Shown piece by piece: positions 1 to 9,605 of a stretch of DNA of 64,000 nt. A model generated the notes under the pieces. The model was not told where the DNA came from. It worked only from the letters and a program-made list of their open reading frames with translations, and did not search any database. The stretch is from an uncultured Porphyromonadaceae bacterium (GTDB lineage: Bacteria; Bacteroidota; Bacteroidia; Bacteroidales; Muribaculaceae). The stretch spans positions 1 through 64,000 of the forward strand of contig CAJKBH010000010.1 of NCBI GenBank assembly GCA_905198125.1. Direction: 5' to 3'. The position numbers were made by a program, and so were the translations under genes. How positions within the stretch are numbered: the first letter of the stretch is position 1; each line of letters starts with the position of its first letter.

Positions 1-90
1 TAAACCACAAACAGTAAACATACCAAACCGAGTCAACCTCTTTCAGGAACAGACACCGGCCTATACAGGGGATGGGATTGGTAGGCTAAG

Positions 91-122
91 TTTTTCAATG
101 TGAGAAAAAATTAGTAATTTTG
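91..122 (+). promoter_or_regulatory. Candidate promoter of the TamB-like gene
   Basis: A TAATTTTG box (115-122) matches the Bacteroidetes -7 consensus TAnnTTTG, with a T-rich TTTT at 91-94 lying 20 bases upstream in the -33 place. The box ends only 4 bases before the ATG at 127, so transcripts would begin about at the start codon, giving an almost leaderless mRNA or implying a slightly later start. The first 90 bases hold no gene I can see. Confidence 0.5.
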
Positions 123-126
123 CGGT

Positions 127-3100
127 ATGACAGCCGTGAGGAATGTCTATCGTGTAGCACGCAGCATATTGTTCGCCGCCATTCTTACAGTGGGGGCTAT
201 CGTCGTGTTGCTTTATGTCGCGATGTCTATGCCTCCGGTGCAGAAATTGATCCGCAATGAGGCGGAGAAACAGTTGACTCAATTGTTCAAGACTCCGGTC
301 ACGATAGGCGATGTTTCCATAATGCCGTTCAACGAACTGCAACTCAGTGATGTGGAGATCTGCACTCCCGACAATCAGAAGTGTATATCGGTAAAGGACC
401 TCGGCGCCGGAGTGGCCTTCTGGAAACTGCTGATATCGCAGAAAATAGAAATTACTTACGCCGAAATCATCGGTCTGGACGCGGGCATAACACAGGCTAA
501 AGAGGGTGCGCCGCTGAACATCCAGTTCATAATCGATGCCTTTAAACCGAAGAAACCCAAAGCGGAACCCACGAAGTTCGACCTTGTGCTGCATAACATC
601 GTGATCCGCAAGTCGAATGTGAGATTCGACCGTCTGTGGCAACCTGTCATGGCGCAGAATGTGTTGGATCCCAATCATCTGAAAGTAAGCAATCTGCGCG
701 CCGACATATCGATGCCCAGGCTTAAGAACGACGACTATGTGGTGAACCTAAGACGCCTCAGTTTCAGGGAGAAGTCGGGACTATATGTAGACGGTGTGTC
801 GTTTTTCGTAAGCGTGACTCCGCAGGAAATAGAATTGCGTAATTTCCGCCTCGACCTGTCGGATGCAAAGGTGCGCGTCAACAATCAGAAACTCCCCATC
901 TCCGGATTCAAGAACATTGTCAACGACCTCAGGAAGGCCGATCTTGATGTGTCCATAAACATAGACAATCTGCATCCGGGCGAGCTTGCATTCCTGTTGC
1001 CGAGTCTCGATCAGATTTCGGGTAAGTATGACATCGACGTTCATGTAGATGGATCGGTCAACAGGTTCAGAGTCGAGAATCTGTCTGTGAAAGACAATAA
1101 CGGTAATGCCGACATAAATTTCAGAGGCAATGTGTCAGGTGTTGCAACGCCTGAAGAGCTGGAGCTTATTGCCGATGACCTGGAAGTGGAAGTGGAGGGC
1201 GGTTACATAGCCCAGGTGCTTGATGCCGTGGGTGTAAATACAGGACAAGCCTCAGAAATATTGTCGAAGGCAGGACAAATCTTGGTTAAGGGCGACGGCG
1301 GCGTGTCGCTGGCCAGGTCGGGCGGCGTGTTCCAGGGGCTGGTGTCCACAGATCAGGGACTTATAAACTTGGACGTGAGCGGAAATCTGCATGACAAGAA
1401 CATAAACGGCAAGTTTATGGCAGACACCGAGGGCTTCGATCTTGGTTCGCTCATAGCCACGCAGCCTGTCGGCCAGATCAAGGCTCGGGCAGAAGGGGAA
1501 ATTGGCCTGACACTCAATGATCTGCAGCGCAGCAACGGCAACGTCAGGGTTGAGGCTCCGTCGGTATTTGTGAACGGTCAGGAAATGACCGACATATACG
1601 TCGAAGCGCTGAAGAAGGGAAAGCAGACCGACCTGCAGGCGCAGGTGTCGGGCATGGCGGCAAACGGAGAGGTTACGGCAAGCTGTACCCTCGACGGCGC
1701 CGCATCCACTTGGGACGTGACGGGCAATGACCTGAGACTGGACTGCAACGCATTCGGTATATTGCCGAAACAGGCCGCCGTGTTTCAAGTGGCGTCGCTC
1801 GACGTGAAAGCTACCGGTAACAACGAAGACAATGTCACAGGCTTTGCCCGCATATCTGACATAAACTATACACCCGAAAACGGAAATACATTGGCGCTGT
1901 CGTATCTTAATCTCGATGTCAGCAACCTCAATGAAATCAGGCGCATAGACCTGGCGAGCGATGTAATGGACGGCACGGTGCAGGGGCAGTTCGCGTTCAA
2001 GGACCTGCCGGTGATCGCCACCGATATGCTGTCCAGGGCATTGCCGGCATATATCAAGGCACCGGCCAGGCAGTCAGTCAACGCCAATAGCCTTAATTAC
2101 GACTTAACCGTCAAGTCAGACGCCAAGATATACGAAGCGCTTAACCTTAAGGTCCGTCCCGGTGTGCCCGCGCGTCTATACGGTACCATCGACAACGACC
2201 GGATGAACGTGAATGTGTCCGCTCCGTATCTGATTCAAGGCGAAAGCAAGCTGATAAAGAACGTGAATGTAGCTGCCGAATCGACCGTTGCAAACGGCCT
2301 GACGGTAAAGGTGGGTGCCGACTATCCCATAAAGACCCAGTATGTGCATCTTGATGTTGACGGCCATGCGCTGAACGACCGGGTGGCCGGTCTGTTGGCG
2401 TGGAAAGGGGAGAGCGGCAAGGAGAACGGTACCATCGACCTCGGACTGAACATTGTAAGCAACGAACAGGGCAAGAAGGACCTGGACATTGCCATAAACC
2501 CCAGCGAGATAGTGATCAACAACGAGACGTGGCGTATGTCGCCGGCCACTGTACGGTTCAGCGACAAGCGATTGACGGTGGACAACCTGAGCCTAAATCA
2601 CGGCGACCAGTATCTGACCATTCAGGGCGCGGCATCCGATTCGCCTGACGACGAATTGGTGGCCAATCTGAGGGATATAGATCTGTCGTACATATTTAAC
2701 ACACTGAACATCAATTATGTGACGTTCGGTGGCCACGCCACGGGTCAGGCGGTGGCTTCGAATCTGTTCAGCGGAGCGCCATTGGCCGAGACTCGAGGAC
2801 TCCATGTGAAGAATTTCAGTTACAACGGCGCCGACGTGGGTGATGCAGACCTGCTGGGATACTGGGACAACACCAGCAAGGCCGTAGGCATCGGCGCGGA
2901 CATACAAGGGGACACCAAAGACGTTTACACCAAGGTGGACGGCAAGATATTCGTGACGCAGGATTCCCTGCGCATCAATTTCGACGCCCACAAGATAAAC
3001 TTGGCGCTGATACAGCCGTTCCTCAGCAATGTGATGGAGAAAGTGGAGGGCGCCGGATCGGCCGACCTTACGCTGTACGGCAATTTCAAGAGGATACGCC

Positions 3101-4614
3101 TGACAGGCAAGGCATTCGCCGACACCGCAGCCATCAAGATAGGATATACCAACGTGACGTACTACGGCTCGGACTCGGTACTGTTTAACGAGGACAAGAT
3201 AGTGATACCCGGCTTCCGTATCAGTGACCGCTACGGCAACGGGGGAGTACTGGCCGGCACGGTGAGCCACGAATACTTCCACGACGCTAAGATAGACCTG
3301 AACCTGAAGGATATAAAACGGATGCTGTGCTACGACATGACATCCGCGTCCGGACAGGCTTGGTGGGGCCGCATTTTCGCATCGGGGTCAGGCCGAATAA
3401 CCGGCTATCCGGGCTATACACTCGTAAGTTTCGACGCCACGACCGAGCAGAATTCCACTTTCACCTTCTCGATGGAGAAGACACAGACGGCAGAAGAATA
3501 CGACTTCCTGACATTCACCGACAGTCATAAGAAGGTCGAGACCGAGATAACGGAACAGGAGGAGTTCGAGACCCAATTCAAGAAGCCTGCGGAGGAAGAG
3601 GAGGAAGCCGGAATCTTCGAGATGGACCTGTCCGTCGCCCTTACGCCGTCGCTGAAGATGAACGTGATAATGGATCCTGCCGCCGGCGACAAGATAACGG
3701 CCACCGGTTCGGGAGCGATGCGACTGAACTACAATACGTTTAACGACAACGTCGAATTGTTCGGGCGTTATGCCATCAACGACGGCAGCTACCGCTTCAC
3801 ATTCCAGGACATCATAATCCGAGACTTCAAGATAAAGGAAGGGAGCAGCATCTCGTTCAACGGCGACGCCATGAAGGGCATCCTCGACCTGACGGCAGGA
3901 TACCGGGTGAACACGAATCTGTCTGATCTGGACAAGAGTTTCGCCACCGACCGCGACCTGAACCGCAGTTCCGTACCGGTGGAGGCGTTGCTTAAGGTGA
4001 CCGGCGAGCTGCAGCATCCGGAGCTGGCCTTCGACATAGCGCTGCCTACCGTGACCGGCGATGTGGAGCGAAAGGTGCGCAGCATCGTGTCGTCGGAGGA
4101 GATGATGCAGCAGCAGGTGCTGTACCTGTTGGCGCTTAACAGATTCTACACCCCCCAGTTCTCGGGCACATCCGACGGCGAGTTGGTGTCGATGGCGTCG
4201 TCCACGCTGTCGTCGCAGATATCCAACGTGGTGTCGCAACTGACCGACAAGGTGTCGCTCAATCCATCGTTCAAGTCCGGACGAAACGACTTCTCGGACA
4301 TGGAGGTGGACCTGGCGCTGTCGTCGCAACTGTTTGACAACAGGCTTATAATCAACGGCAACCTCGGTTACCGCGACCGCAGTGTGTCGCAGACCACGTT
4401 TATCGGCGACTTCGACCTGGAGTATCTGCTCACCAAGGACGGCAAGTTGCGGCTCAAGGCATACAATCATTTCAACGACGCATATTATTATTTGAAATCG
4501 GCGCTGACCACACAGGGCGTGGGCATCATTTTCCGCAAGGACTTTGACGACGCATTCAAGTTCCTTCGCAAAAAGAAGAAACAGAATGGGCTAAAAACCG
4601 ATTCCATACGTTGA
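127..4614 (+). CDS. tamB: TamB-like translocation/assembly module protein (DUF490)
   Basis: Very large (1495 aa) envelope protein. An N-terminal hydrophobic segment at about residues 12-33 would anchor it in the inner membrane. The rest is a long run of beta-strand-rich, AsmA/TamB-type repeats spanning the periplasm, and the conserved TamB C-terminal domain (DUF490) covers roughly the last 430 residues. An acidic patch (EEEEEAG) near residue 1158 precedes that domain. In Proteobacteria TamB works with the BamA-like TamA in outer membrane biogenesis, and relatives are implicated in lipid transport between the membranes. Bacteroidetes homologues have the same architecture, but the exact role here is inferred. 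The start at 127 places the membrane segment at the usual distance from the N-terminus. A patatin-like phospholipase follows on the same strand after 121 bases. Confidence 0.88.
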   Translation: MTAVRNVYRVARSILFAAILTVGAIVVLLYVAMSMPPVQKLIRNEAEKQLTQLFKTPVTIGDVSIMPFNELQLSDVEICTPDNQKCISVKDLGAGVAFWKLLISQKIEITYAEIIGLDAGITQAKEGAPLNIQFIIDAFKPKKPKAEPTKFDLVLHNIVIRKSNVRFDRLWQPVMAQNVLDPNHLKVSNLRADISMPRLKNDDYVVNLRRLSFREKSGLYVDGVSFFVSVTPQEIELRNFRLDLSDAKVRVNNQKLPISGFKNIVNDLRKADLDVSINIDNLHPGELAFLLPSLDQISGKYDIDVHVDGSVNRFRVENLSVKDNNGNADINFRGNVSGVATPEELELIADDLEVEVEGGYIAQVLDAVGVNTGQASEILSKAGQILVKGDGGVSLARSGGVFQGLVSTDQGLINLDVSGNLHDKNINGKFMADTEGFDLGSLIATQPVGQIKARAEGEIGLTLNDLQRSNGNVRVEAPSVFVNGQEMTDIYVEALKKGKQTDLQAQVSGMAANGEVTASCTLDGAASTWDVTGNDLRLDCNAFGILPKQAAVFQVASLDVKATGNNEDNVTGFARISDINYTPENGNTLALSYLNLDVSNLNEIRRIDLASDVMDGTVQGQFAFKDLPVIATDMLSRALPAYIKAPARQSVNANSLNYDLTVKSDAKIYEALNLKVRPGVPARLYGTIDNDRMNVNVSAPYLIQGESKLIKNVNVAAESTVANGLTVKVGADYPIKTQYVHLDVDGHALNDRVAGLLAWKGESGKENGTIDLGLNIVSNEQGKKDLDIAINPSEIVINNETWRMSPATVRFSDKRLTVDNLSLNHGDQYLTIQGAASDSPDDELVANLRDIDLSYIFNTLNINYVTFGGHATGQAVASNLFSGAPLAETRGLHVKNFSYNGADVGDADLLGYWDNTSKAVGIGADIQGDTKDVYTKVDGKIFVTQDSLRINFDAHKINLALIQPFLSNVMEKVEGAGSADLTLYGNFKRIRLTGKAFADTAAIKIGYTNVTYYGSDSVLFNEDKIVIPGFRISDRYGNGGVLAGTVSHEYFHDAKIDLNLKDIKRMLCYDMTSASGQAWWGRIFASGSGRITGYPGYTLVSFDATTEQNSTFTFSMEKTQTAEEYDFLTFTDSHKKVETEITEQEEFETQFKKPAEEEEEAGIFEMDLSVALTPSLKMNVIMDPAAGDKITATGSGAMRLNYNTFNDNVELFGRYAINDGSYRFTFQDIIIRDFKIKEGSSISFNGDAMKGILDLTAGYRVNTNLSDLDKSFATDRDLNRSSVPVEALLKVTGELQHPELAFDIALPTVTGDVERKVRSIVSSEEMMQQQVLYLLALNRFYTPQFSGTSDGELVSMASSTLSSQISNVVSQLTDKVSLNPSFKSGRNDFSDMEVDLALSSQLFDNRLIINGNLGYRDRSVSQTTFIGDFDLEYLLTKDGKLRLKAYNHFNDAYYYLKSALTTQGVGIIFRKDFDDAFKFLRKKKKQNGLKTDSIR

Positions 4615-4735
4615 ATAATTAGTTAAAAGAGTTGAAAAAGTGGAAAGAGTTAAGAGGAATGTGCAGACTTGCCGATGACGGCACTATTATCTTGACTTTA
4701 TAAACTTTGTAAACTTAATAAACTTAGAAAACGAC
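4615..4735 (+). repeat. Intergenic spacer with AGTT/AAACTT short repeats
   Basis: This 121-base gap contains loosely repeated units: AGTTAAAAGAGTTGAAAAAG-type sequence at 4621-4657, then three spaced AAACTT units at about 4701-4726. A similar AAACTTT series occurs at 30291-30320. No gene or clear promoter is visible. Confidence 0.4.
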
Positions 4736-5569
4736 ATGGATATTCCATTCAATATAAATATTGACAATATAGCGAGCTATCTGGGCATCAAGAGGCAGAA
4801 GAAGATAGGGATAGCATTGGGAGGCGGCGGTGCGAAAGGATTCTCGCACATCGGCGTGCTGATGGCCATGGAGGAGTTCGGGCTGAAGCCGCAGATCATC
4901 TCGGGAGTATCGGCCGGTTCGATAGCCGGCGTGCTCTATGCCTCCGGCCTGACGCCCATGGACATCAAGGAGTGTTTCATGGAGTCGGGCAATTTCGGCG
5001 ACTTCACCGAATGGTCAATCCCCAAGGCCGGAATATTCAAGCTGAACAAGTTCGCCAGACTGCTGGATTCCTGGCTTCCGGTGAAGAACATAGAGGAACT
5101 GAAGATACCTGCCATAGTTTGCGCCACCAATCTGTCGCGCGGCACGCAGGTGGGATGGCGCAAAGGCGAGATTGTGCCGCGCGTGCTGGCCTCATGCAGC
5201 GTGCCGGTGATATTCAATCCCATCAAGATAGATGGAGAGTATTACGTGGACGGCGGCGTGCTGCACAATCTGCCGGCTTGGGCCATACGTAAGGAATGCG
5301 ACGTGCTGTTCGGTTCCAACTGTTCGCCTTTGGACCGGAAGTACAGATACAGAAACTCGATTCTTGATATCGCAGCCAGGGCTTTCTCGCTGTCGATGAA
5401 GGCCAACGTGATTCACGACATGGAGATATGCGACTATGTCATAAAGCCGCAGGAAATTGTGGAAACAAAGCTGTTCGACCTCAAGGCCCTGAACCGCAAC
5501 ATCAACATAGGATACGAGGCCACCTGCCGGATACTGAGCGAGATAAGCAGAAGCGGGTCAGTAAAATAG
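4736..5569 (+). CDS. Patatin-like phospholipase family protein (RssA/NTE type)
   Basis: Predicted serine lipid acyl hydrolase of 277 aa. The oxyanion glycine loop GGGGAKG lies at residues 29-35, the nucleophile elbow GVSAG gives Ser59, and the catalytic dyad partner is Asp172 in the motif DGG (VDGGVLHNLP). All elements of an active patatin Ser-Asp dyad are therefore present. There is no signal peptide and no fused beta-barrel, unlike PlpD-type patatins, so it is probably cytoplasmic or peripheral to the inner membrane. It lies downstream of the TamB-like gene on the same strand, which would fit a role in envelope lipid turnover, but the substrate is unknown. The next gene on this strand is a GH13 enzyme. 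Confidence 0.9.
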   Translation: MDIPFNINIDNIASYLGIKRQKKIGIALGGGGAKGFSHIGVLMAMEEFGLKPQIISGVSAGSIAGVLYASGLTPMDIKECFMESGNFGDFTEWSIPKAGIFKLNKFARLLDSWLPVKNIEELKIPAIVCATNLSRGTQVGWRKGEIVPRVLASCSVPVIFNPIKIDGEYYVDGGVLHNLPAWAIRKECDVLFGSNCSPLDRKYRYRNSILDIAARAFSLSMKANVIHDMEICDYVIKPQEIVETKLFDLKALNRNINIGYEATCRILSEISRSGSVK

Positions 5570-5648
5570 GATGCCTGAACAACTTGACAACCGAACAAAA
5601 TCCATCAACAATAAACAACAACGAACAACCGAGCATAGAAACAGAACG

Positions 5649-7352
5649 ATGAAAGAGAAGCCAATAGTTTACCAGATGTTTCCGCGCATCATGACCAACA
5701 TGGAGTCGGAATGCGTGGCCGACGGCAGCTACGAGCAGAACGGCAGCGGCAAGTTCAATGAACTTACCGAAAAGACATTGAAGTCCATCCGCAGCCTCGG
5801 TGTGACCCATGTATGGTACACCGGCGTGATAGAGATGGCTACCAAGACCGCTTTCCCCGGCATACCGGCCGACAACCCCAATGTGGTGAAAGGACAGGCC
5901 GGGTCGCCCTACGCAATAAAGGATTATTACGACGTGTCGCCGGCTTTGGCGGAGGATGTGGACAGACGTATGGATGAATTCCAGGCGCTGGTGGACCGCA
6001 CTCACGACGCAGGACTGAAGGTGCTGCTGGACTTCGTGCCAAACCATACCGCCCGTGTCTATCATTCGGACGTGGCTCCCGACGGCATCGACGACTTCGG
6101 AGCGCACGACAACATAGGCATGTTCTTCACTCCGAACAATAATTACTACTACATAACCAACCAGCAGTTCGCCCCCGGTTTTGACCTCGGTGCCGAAGGC
6201 GATACTCCATACGTGGAGTTCCCCGCCAAAGCCACCGGCAACGACTGCTTCACAGCCTTCTGCGGCAAAACAGACTGGTACGAGACCGTGAAGCTGAACT
6301 ACGGTTTCGATCCATGGGAGCATAAGGGATATTACAATCCTGTCCCGGATACGTGGCTGCGGATGCTCCATATACTGCGATTCTGGGCCTCGAAGGGGAT
6401 AGACGGTTTCCGCTGCGACATGGTGTTCATGGTGCCCGTCGAGTTCTGGCATTGGGCCATACCGCAGGTGAAGGCCGATTATCCCGGCCTGATATTCATA
6501 GGCGAGATATATGACGTGAGCCTGTATCATACGTTCCTGAATTATTGCGGTTTCGATTATCTGTACGACAAGGTGAACCTGTACGACACGCTTGTGGGTA
6601 TAGAGCGCAACAACGTGTCGGCGGCTCAGCTCACAGGGTGCTGGCAGACCGTAGACGGCATCGGCGACCGTATGCTCAACTTCCTGGAGAACCACGACGA
6701 GGTGCGTTTCGCCAGCCCGGCGTTTGCCGGCGACCCCATGAAGGTAGTGCCGCACTTAGTGGTGAGCGCCATGATGAGCAAGGGGCCGTTCATGATATAT
6801 TACGGCCAGGAACTCGGCGAGCCGGCCCGCGACAACGAAGGATTTGCCGGCGACAACAACCGCACCACCATATTCGACTACTGGAGCCTCGACACGTTGC
6901 GCCGATGGTACAACAACGGCCTGTGCAACACCGCGCGCCTGACCGCGCACGAGAAATGGCTGCGCAATCTGTATAAACGCGTGTTGACACTGTGCAACAA
7001 GAGCGACGCCGTGCGTGAGGGTGCATTCTTCGATCTGATGTACGTCAACCTTCAGCAGCCCGAATTCGATCCGCACCGCCTGTTCGCCTTCGTGCGCTAC
7101 ACCGACACCGAGGTGCTGCTGTTCGTGGCTAACTTCGCCGATCAGTCCAAGACGCTGCGTCTCAACGTGCCCGACCTGTGCTACGACATGGCCGGAATAG
7201 CCGAAGGAGACTATAAGGTGGAGGACCTGCTGTGGAAGCAGCCGCACGTATTCACCATGCAACGCGGACAGCAGGCAGTGCTGGAGGTCGGACCCCACGA
7301 CGCGTTGATATTGCCGCTTAAAAAGGTGAAGCCGGCAAAGAACGCAAAATAA
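5649..7352 (+). CDS. Alpha-amylase family glycosyl hydrolase (GH13)
   Basis: Predicted alpha-glucan-active enzyme of 567 aa with the four GH13 conserved regions. Region I is DFVPNH, region II is GFRCDM with nucleophile Asp257, region III is GEIYD with acid/base Glu286, and region IV is ENHDE with transition-state stabiliser Asp350. The C-terminal ~100 residues look like the usual all-beta domain. No signal peptide is visible, so it should act in the cytoplasm on imported or stored maltodextrin or glycogen. I take the ATG at 5649 (MKEKPIVYQMFP) as the start, since the frame upstream back to 5571 encodes unstructured, family-atypical residues. The neighbouring glucokinase and PRPP synthetase suggest a central-carbon setting. 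Confidence 0.9.
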   Translation: MKEKPIVYQMFPRIMTNMESECVADGSYEQNGSGKFNELTEKTLKSIRSLGVTHVWYTGVIEMATKTAFPGIPADNPNVVKGQAGSPYAIKDYYDVSPALAEDVDRRMDEFQALVDRTHDAGLKVLLDFVPNHTARVYHSDVAPDGIDDFGAHDNIGMFFTPNNNYYYITNQQFAPGFDLGAEGDTPYVEFPAKATGNDCFTAFCGKTDWYETVKLNYGFDPWEHKGYYNPVPDTWLRMLHILRFWASKGIDGFRCDMVFMVPVEFWHWAIPQVKADYPGLIFIGEIYDVSLYHTFLNYCGFDYLYDKVNLYDTLVGIERNNVSAAQLTGCWQTVDGIGDRMLNFLENHDEVRFASPAFAGDPMKVVPHLVVSAMMSKGPFMIYYGQELGEPARDNEGFAGDNNRTTIFDYWSLDTLRRWYNNGLCNTARLTAHEKWLRNLYKRVLTLCNKSDAVREGAFFDLMYVNLQQPEFDPHRLFAFVRYTDTEVLLFVANFADQSKTLRLNVPDLCYDMAGIAEGDYKVEDLLWKQPHVFTMQRGQQAVLEVGPHDALILPLKKVKPAKNAK

Positions 7353-7376
7353 AATTAATGTTAATATAACATTTCA

Positions 7377-7408
7377 TTTGCATTAATAACGGATTATCTT
7401 TAATTTTG
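7377..7408 (+). promoter_or_regulatory. Promoter of prs (TTTG-N20-TAATTTTG)
   Basis: A perfect Bacteroidetes primary-sigma promoter: TTTG at 7377-7380, 20-base spacer, TAATTTTG at 7401-7408. It predicts a leader of about 55 bases before the prs ATG at 7468. Confidence 0.8.
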
Positions 7409-7467
7409 TAGCATAAAACCGGCGTCTTAACAAAGAAGGCGCAAGGAACAAAATAACATCATACCCC

Positions 7468-8412
7468 ATGAGCAATTCTCTACCGCCGATCAAGGTATTT
7501 GCAGGGTCGTCGTCCAAGTATCTTGGCGAGAGCATCTGCAAGGAACTCGGCATTGAATTAGGCAAAATGAACAGAGAGCGTTTTGCCGACGGTGAATTTG
7601 AAGTGTCGTTCGAGGAGTCGATACGAGGCAGTGAAGTGTATCTAGTACAGTCCACGTTTCCGACGGCAGACAATCTGATGGAACTGTTGCTGATGATAGA
7701 CGCGGCCAAACGTGCGTCGGCAGCATCGATCATCGCTGTGGTGCCTTACTTCGGCTGGGCGCGTCAGGACCGCAAGGACAAGCCCAGAGTGTCCATCGCC
7801 GCCAAGCTGGTGGCCGACCTGCTCAGCGTGGCAGGCATCGACCGGCTCATCACCATGGACCTCCATGCCGACCAGATCCAGGGATTCTTCGACGTTCCCG
7901 TCGATCACCTCTATGCAAGCTCCATCTTCATCCCCTATATCGAGAGCCTGCACCTGAAGGATATGGTAATAGCATCGCCCGACGTAGGCGGCGCAAAGCG
8001 CGCCAACTCGTATGCCAAGTACTTTGACGTGCCTTTGGTGCTCTGCCACAAGACCCGCGCCAAAGCCAACGTGGTGGAGAAGATGACCGTCATCGGCGAC
8101 GTAGAGGGCAAGAACGTGGTGCTGATCGACGATATCGTAGACACCGCCGGCACTATCACCAAGGCTTCCGACCTGCTGCTGACCTACGGCGCCAAGTCCG
8201 TACGCGCACTCTGCAGCCACGGCGTGATGTCCGACCCCGCTACCGAGCGTGTGCTGAACTGCGGTATCGAGGAACTGGTATTGACCGATTCGATCCCTTA
8301 TATCAAGGAGAACCCCAAGGCAACAATTCTGCCTGTGGCAAAGCTGTTTGCCGACACAATCCGTCGCATACACAACAACCAGTCGATCTCCAGCCAGTAC
8401 TTATTCAAATAA
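7468..8412 (+). CDS. prs: Ribose-phosphate pyrophosphokinase
   Basis: Makes 5-phosphoribosyl-1-pyrophosphate from ribose 5-phosphate and ATP, feeding nucleotide, NAD, histidine and tryptophan synthesis. At 314 aa it has the normal class I length. Visible signatures are the PRPP synthetase motif around DLHADQIQGFF (from residue ~131) and the type I phosphoribosyltransferase PRPP loop LIDDIVDTAGTI (about residues 219-230). It has its own strong promoter, and the ROK glucokinase follows after 38 bases, so the two are probably co-transcribed as far as the terminator at 9539-9586. Confidence 0.97.
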   Translation: MSNSLPPIKVFAGSSSKYLGESICKELGIELGKMNRERFADGEFEVSFEESIRGSEVYLVQSTFPTADNLMELLLMIDAAKRASAASIIAVVPYFGWARQDRKDKPRVSIAAKLVADLLSVAGIDRLITMDLHADQIQGFFDVPVDHLYASSIFIPYIESLHLKDMVIASPDVGGAKRANSYAKYFDVPLVLCHKTRAKANVVEKMTVIGDVEGKNVVLIDDIVDTAGTITKASDLLLTYGAKSVRALCSHGVMSDPATERVLNCGIEELVLTDSIPYIKENPKATILPVAKLFADTIRRIHNNQSISSQYLFK

Positions 8413-8450
8413 TAAAGTCATAAACCGACAACTTTAACAATCATAATATT

Positions 8451-9527
8451 ATGAGCAAACCGTATGTAGTAGGTATAGACATAGGCGGCACCAACACGGT
8501 GTTCGGCATTGTCGATGCCCGTGGCCAGGTAGTGGCCAGTGATTCAATCAAGACCCAGAAGCACACCAATTTCGACGATTATGTAGCCGAGCTGCACGAA
8601 GGTCTGAGCCGCCTTATCAAAGTAAACGAACTGGAGGATCAGATTCAGGGAATCGGTATCGGTGCGCCTAACGGCAACTATTACACCGGTGAGATCCAGA
8701 ATCCGCCGAACCTGCCCTGGGGCCCTGAGATTCCGCTGGCCAAGAACGTGAGCAAGGCATTCAACGGCATACCCGTGGCTGTCACCAACGACGCCAATGC
8801 TGCCGCTCTCGGCGAGATGACATACGGCGCAGCCCGTGGTATGAAGGACTTCATCATGATTACCCTCGGCACGGGTGTCGGATCGGGTATCGTGATCAAC
8901 GGTCAGCTGGTTTACGGCTCGGACGGATTCGCCGGCGAGCTCGGCCACGTGATCGTGAAGCGTAACAACGGCCGCGTATGCGGATGCGGACGCACCGGAT
9001 GTCTCGAGGCTTATTGCTCGGCTACGGGTGTGGCACGCACTGCACGTGAGTTCATCGAGGTGCGTCAGGAACCCTCGCTGCTCCGCAACCTCGACATCGA
9101 CGCCATCACATCCAAGGATGTGTACGACGCCGCTATCGCAGGCGACAAGCTGGCCAAGGAGATATTCACGTATACCGGAACAATCTTAGGCGAGGCCATG
9201 GCCGACATGGTTGCCTTCTCCAGCCCGCAGGCCATTATCCTGTTCGGCGGTCTGGCCAAGAGCGGCGACCTGCTGATGACCCCTCTGCGTGAAGCCTTCA
9301 ACAAGAATATACTGAACATCTTCAAGGGTCATACCAAGCTCCTTATTTCTGAGCTTAAGGACAGCGATGCAGCCGTGTTAGGCGCATCCGCGCTGGGCTG
9401 GGAGGCCAAGTACCGCTACGAGGCGCCGGCCGCCGATGCCGCCGCTACCGCAGCCGCCAACATCGCCTCCGCAGCAGCAGCGGCCACAGTCACCTCTGCT
9501 TCAGCTTCCGCCGACACAGAGAAATAA
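8451..9527 (+). CDS. ROK family glucokinase with alanine-rich C-terminal tail
   Basis: ATP-dependent sugar kinase, most likely glucokinase. The phosphate-binding motif DIGGTN lies near residues 10-15, the GTGVGSG loop is in the middle of the protein, and the ROK zinc cluster CGCGRTGC is followed by LEAY. The body aligns with a normal ROK kinase of about 320 residues. The last ~35 residues are instead a low-complexity Ala-rich stretch ending in SADTEK, which is not part of the fold. The GH13 enzyme two genes upstream would release the glucose or maltodextrin products this kinase could use. That link is inference. Confidence 0.93.
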   Translation: MSKPYVVGIDIGGTNTVFGIVDARGQVVASDSIKTQKHTNFDDYVAELHEGLSRLIKVNELEDQIQGIGIGAPNGNYYTGEIQNPPNLPWGPEIPLAKNVSKAFNGIPVAVTNDANAAALGEMTYGAARGMKDFIMITLGTGVGSGIVINGQLVYGSDGFAGELGHVIVKRNNGRVCGCGRTGCLEAYCSATGVARTAREFIEVRQEPSLLRNLDIDAITSKDVYDAAIAGDKLAKEIFTYTGTILGEAMADMVAFSSPQAIILFGGLAKSGDLLMTPLREAFNKNILNIFKGHTKLLISELKDSDAAVLGASALGWEAKYRYEAPAADAAATAAANIASAAAAATVTSASASADTEK

Positions 9528-9538
9528 GTCAGTATGCC

Positions 9539-9586
9539 TACATAATAAAAGAGTGCAGCCATAGGGCTGCACTCTTTTATTATGTA
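9539..9586. terminator. Strong bidirectional intrinsic terminator
   Basis: A perfect 22-bp inverted repeat (arms 9539-9560 and 9565-9586) with a four-base loop ATAG. The core GAGTGCAGCC/GGCTGCACTC is flanked by AATAAAA on the left and TTTTATT on the right. It therefore gives a U-tract on both strands and ends both the glucokinase operon (+) and the maf operon (-). Confidence 0.93.
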
Positions 9587-9605
9587 TTATGCGTTCATTT
9601 GTGAG

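Noticed and set aside
3388..4470. Long open frame (360 codons) antisense to the TamB-like gene
   Set aside because: Shadow of GC-rich codon use in tamB; Arg/His/Val-rich sequence with no recognisable domain.
5502..6755. 417-codon open frame antisense to the GH13 gene
   Set aside because: Overlaps the conserved GH13 motifs on the other strand and looks like no family.
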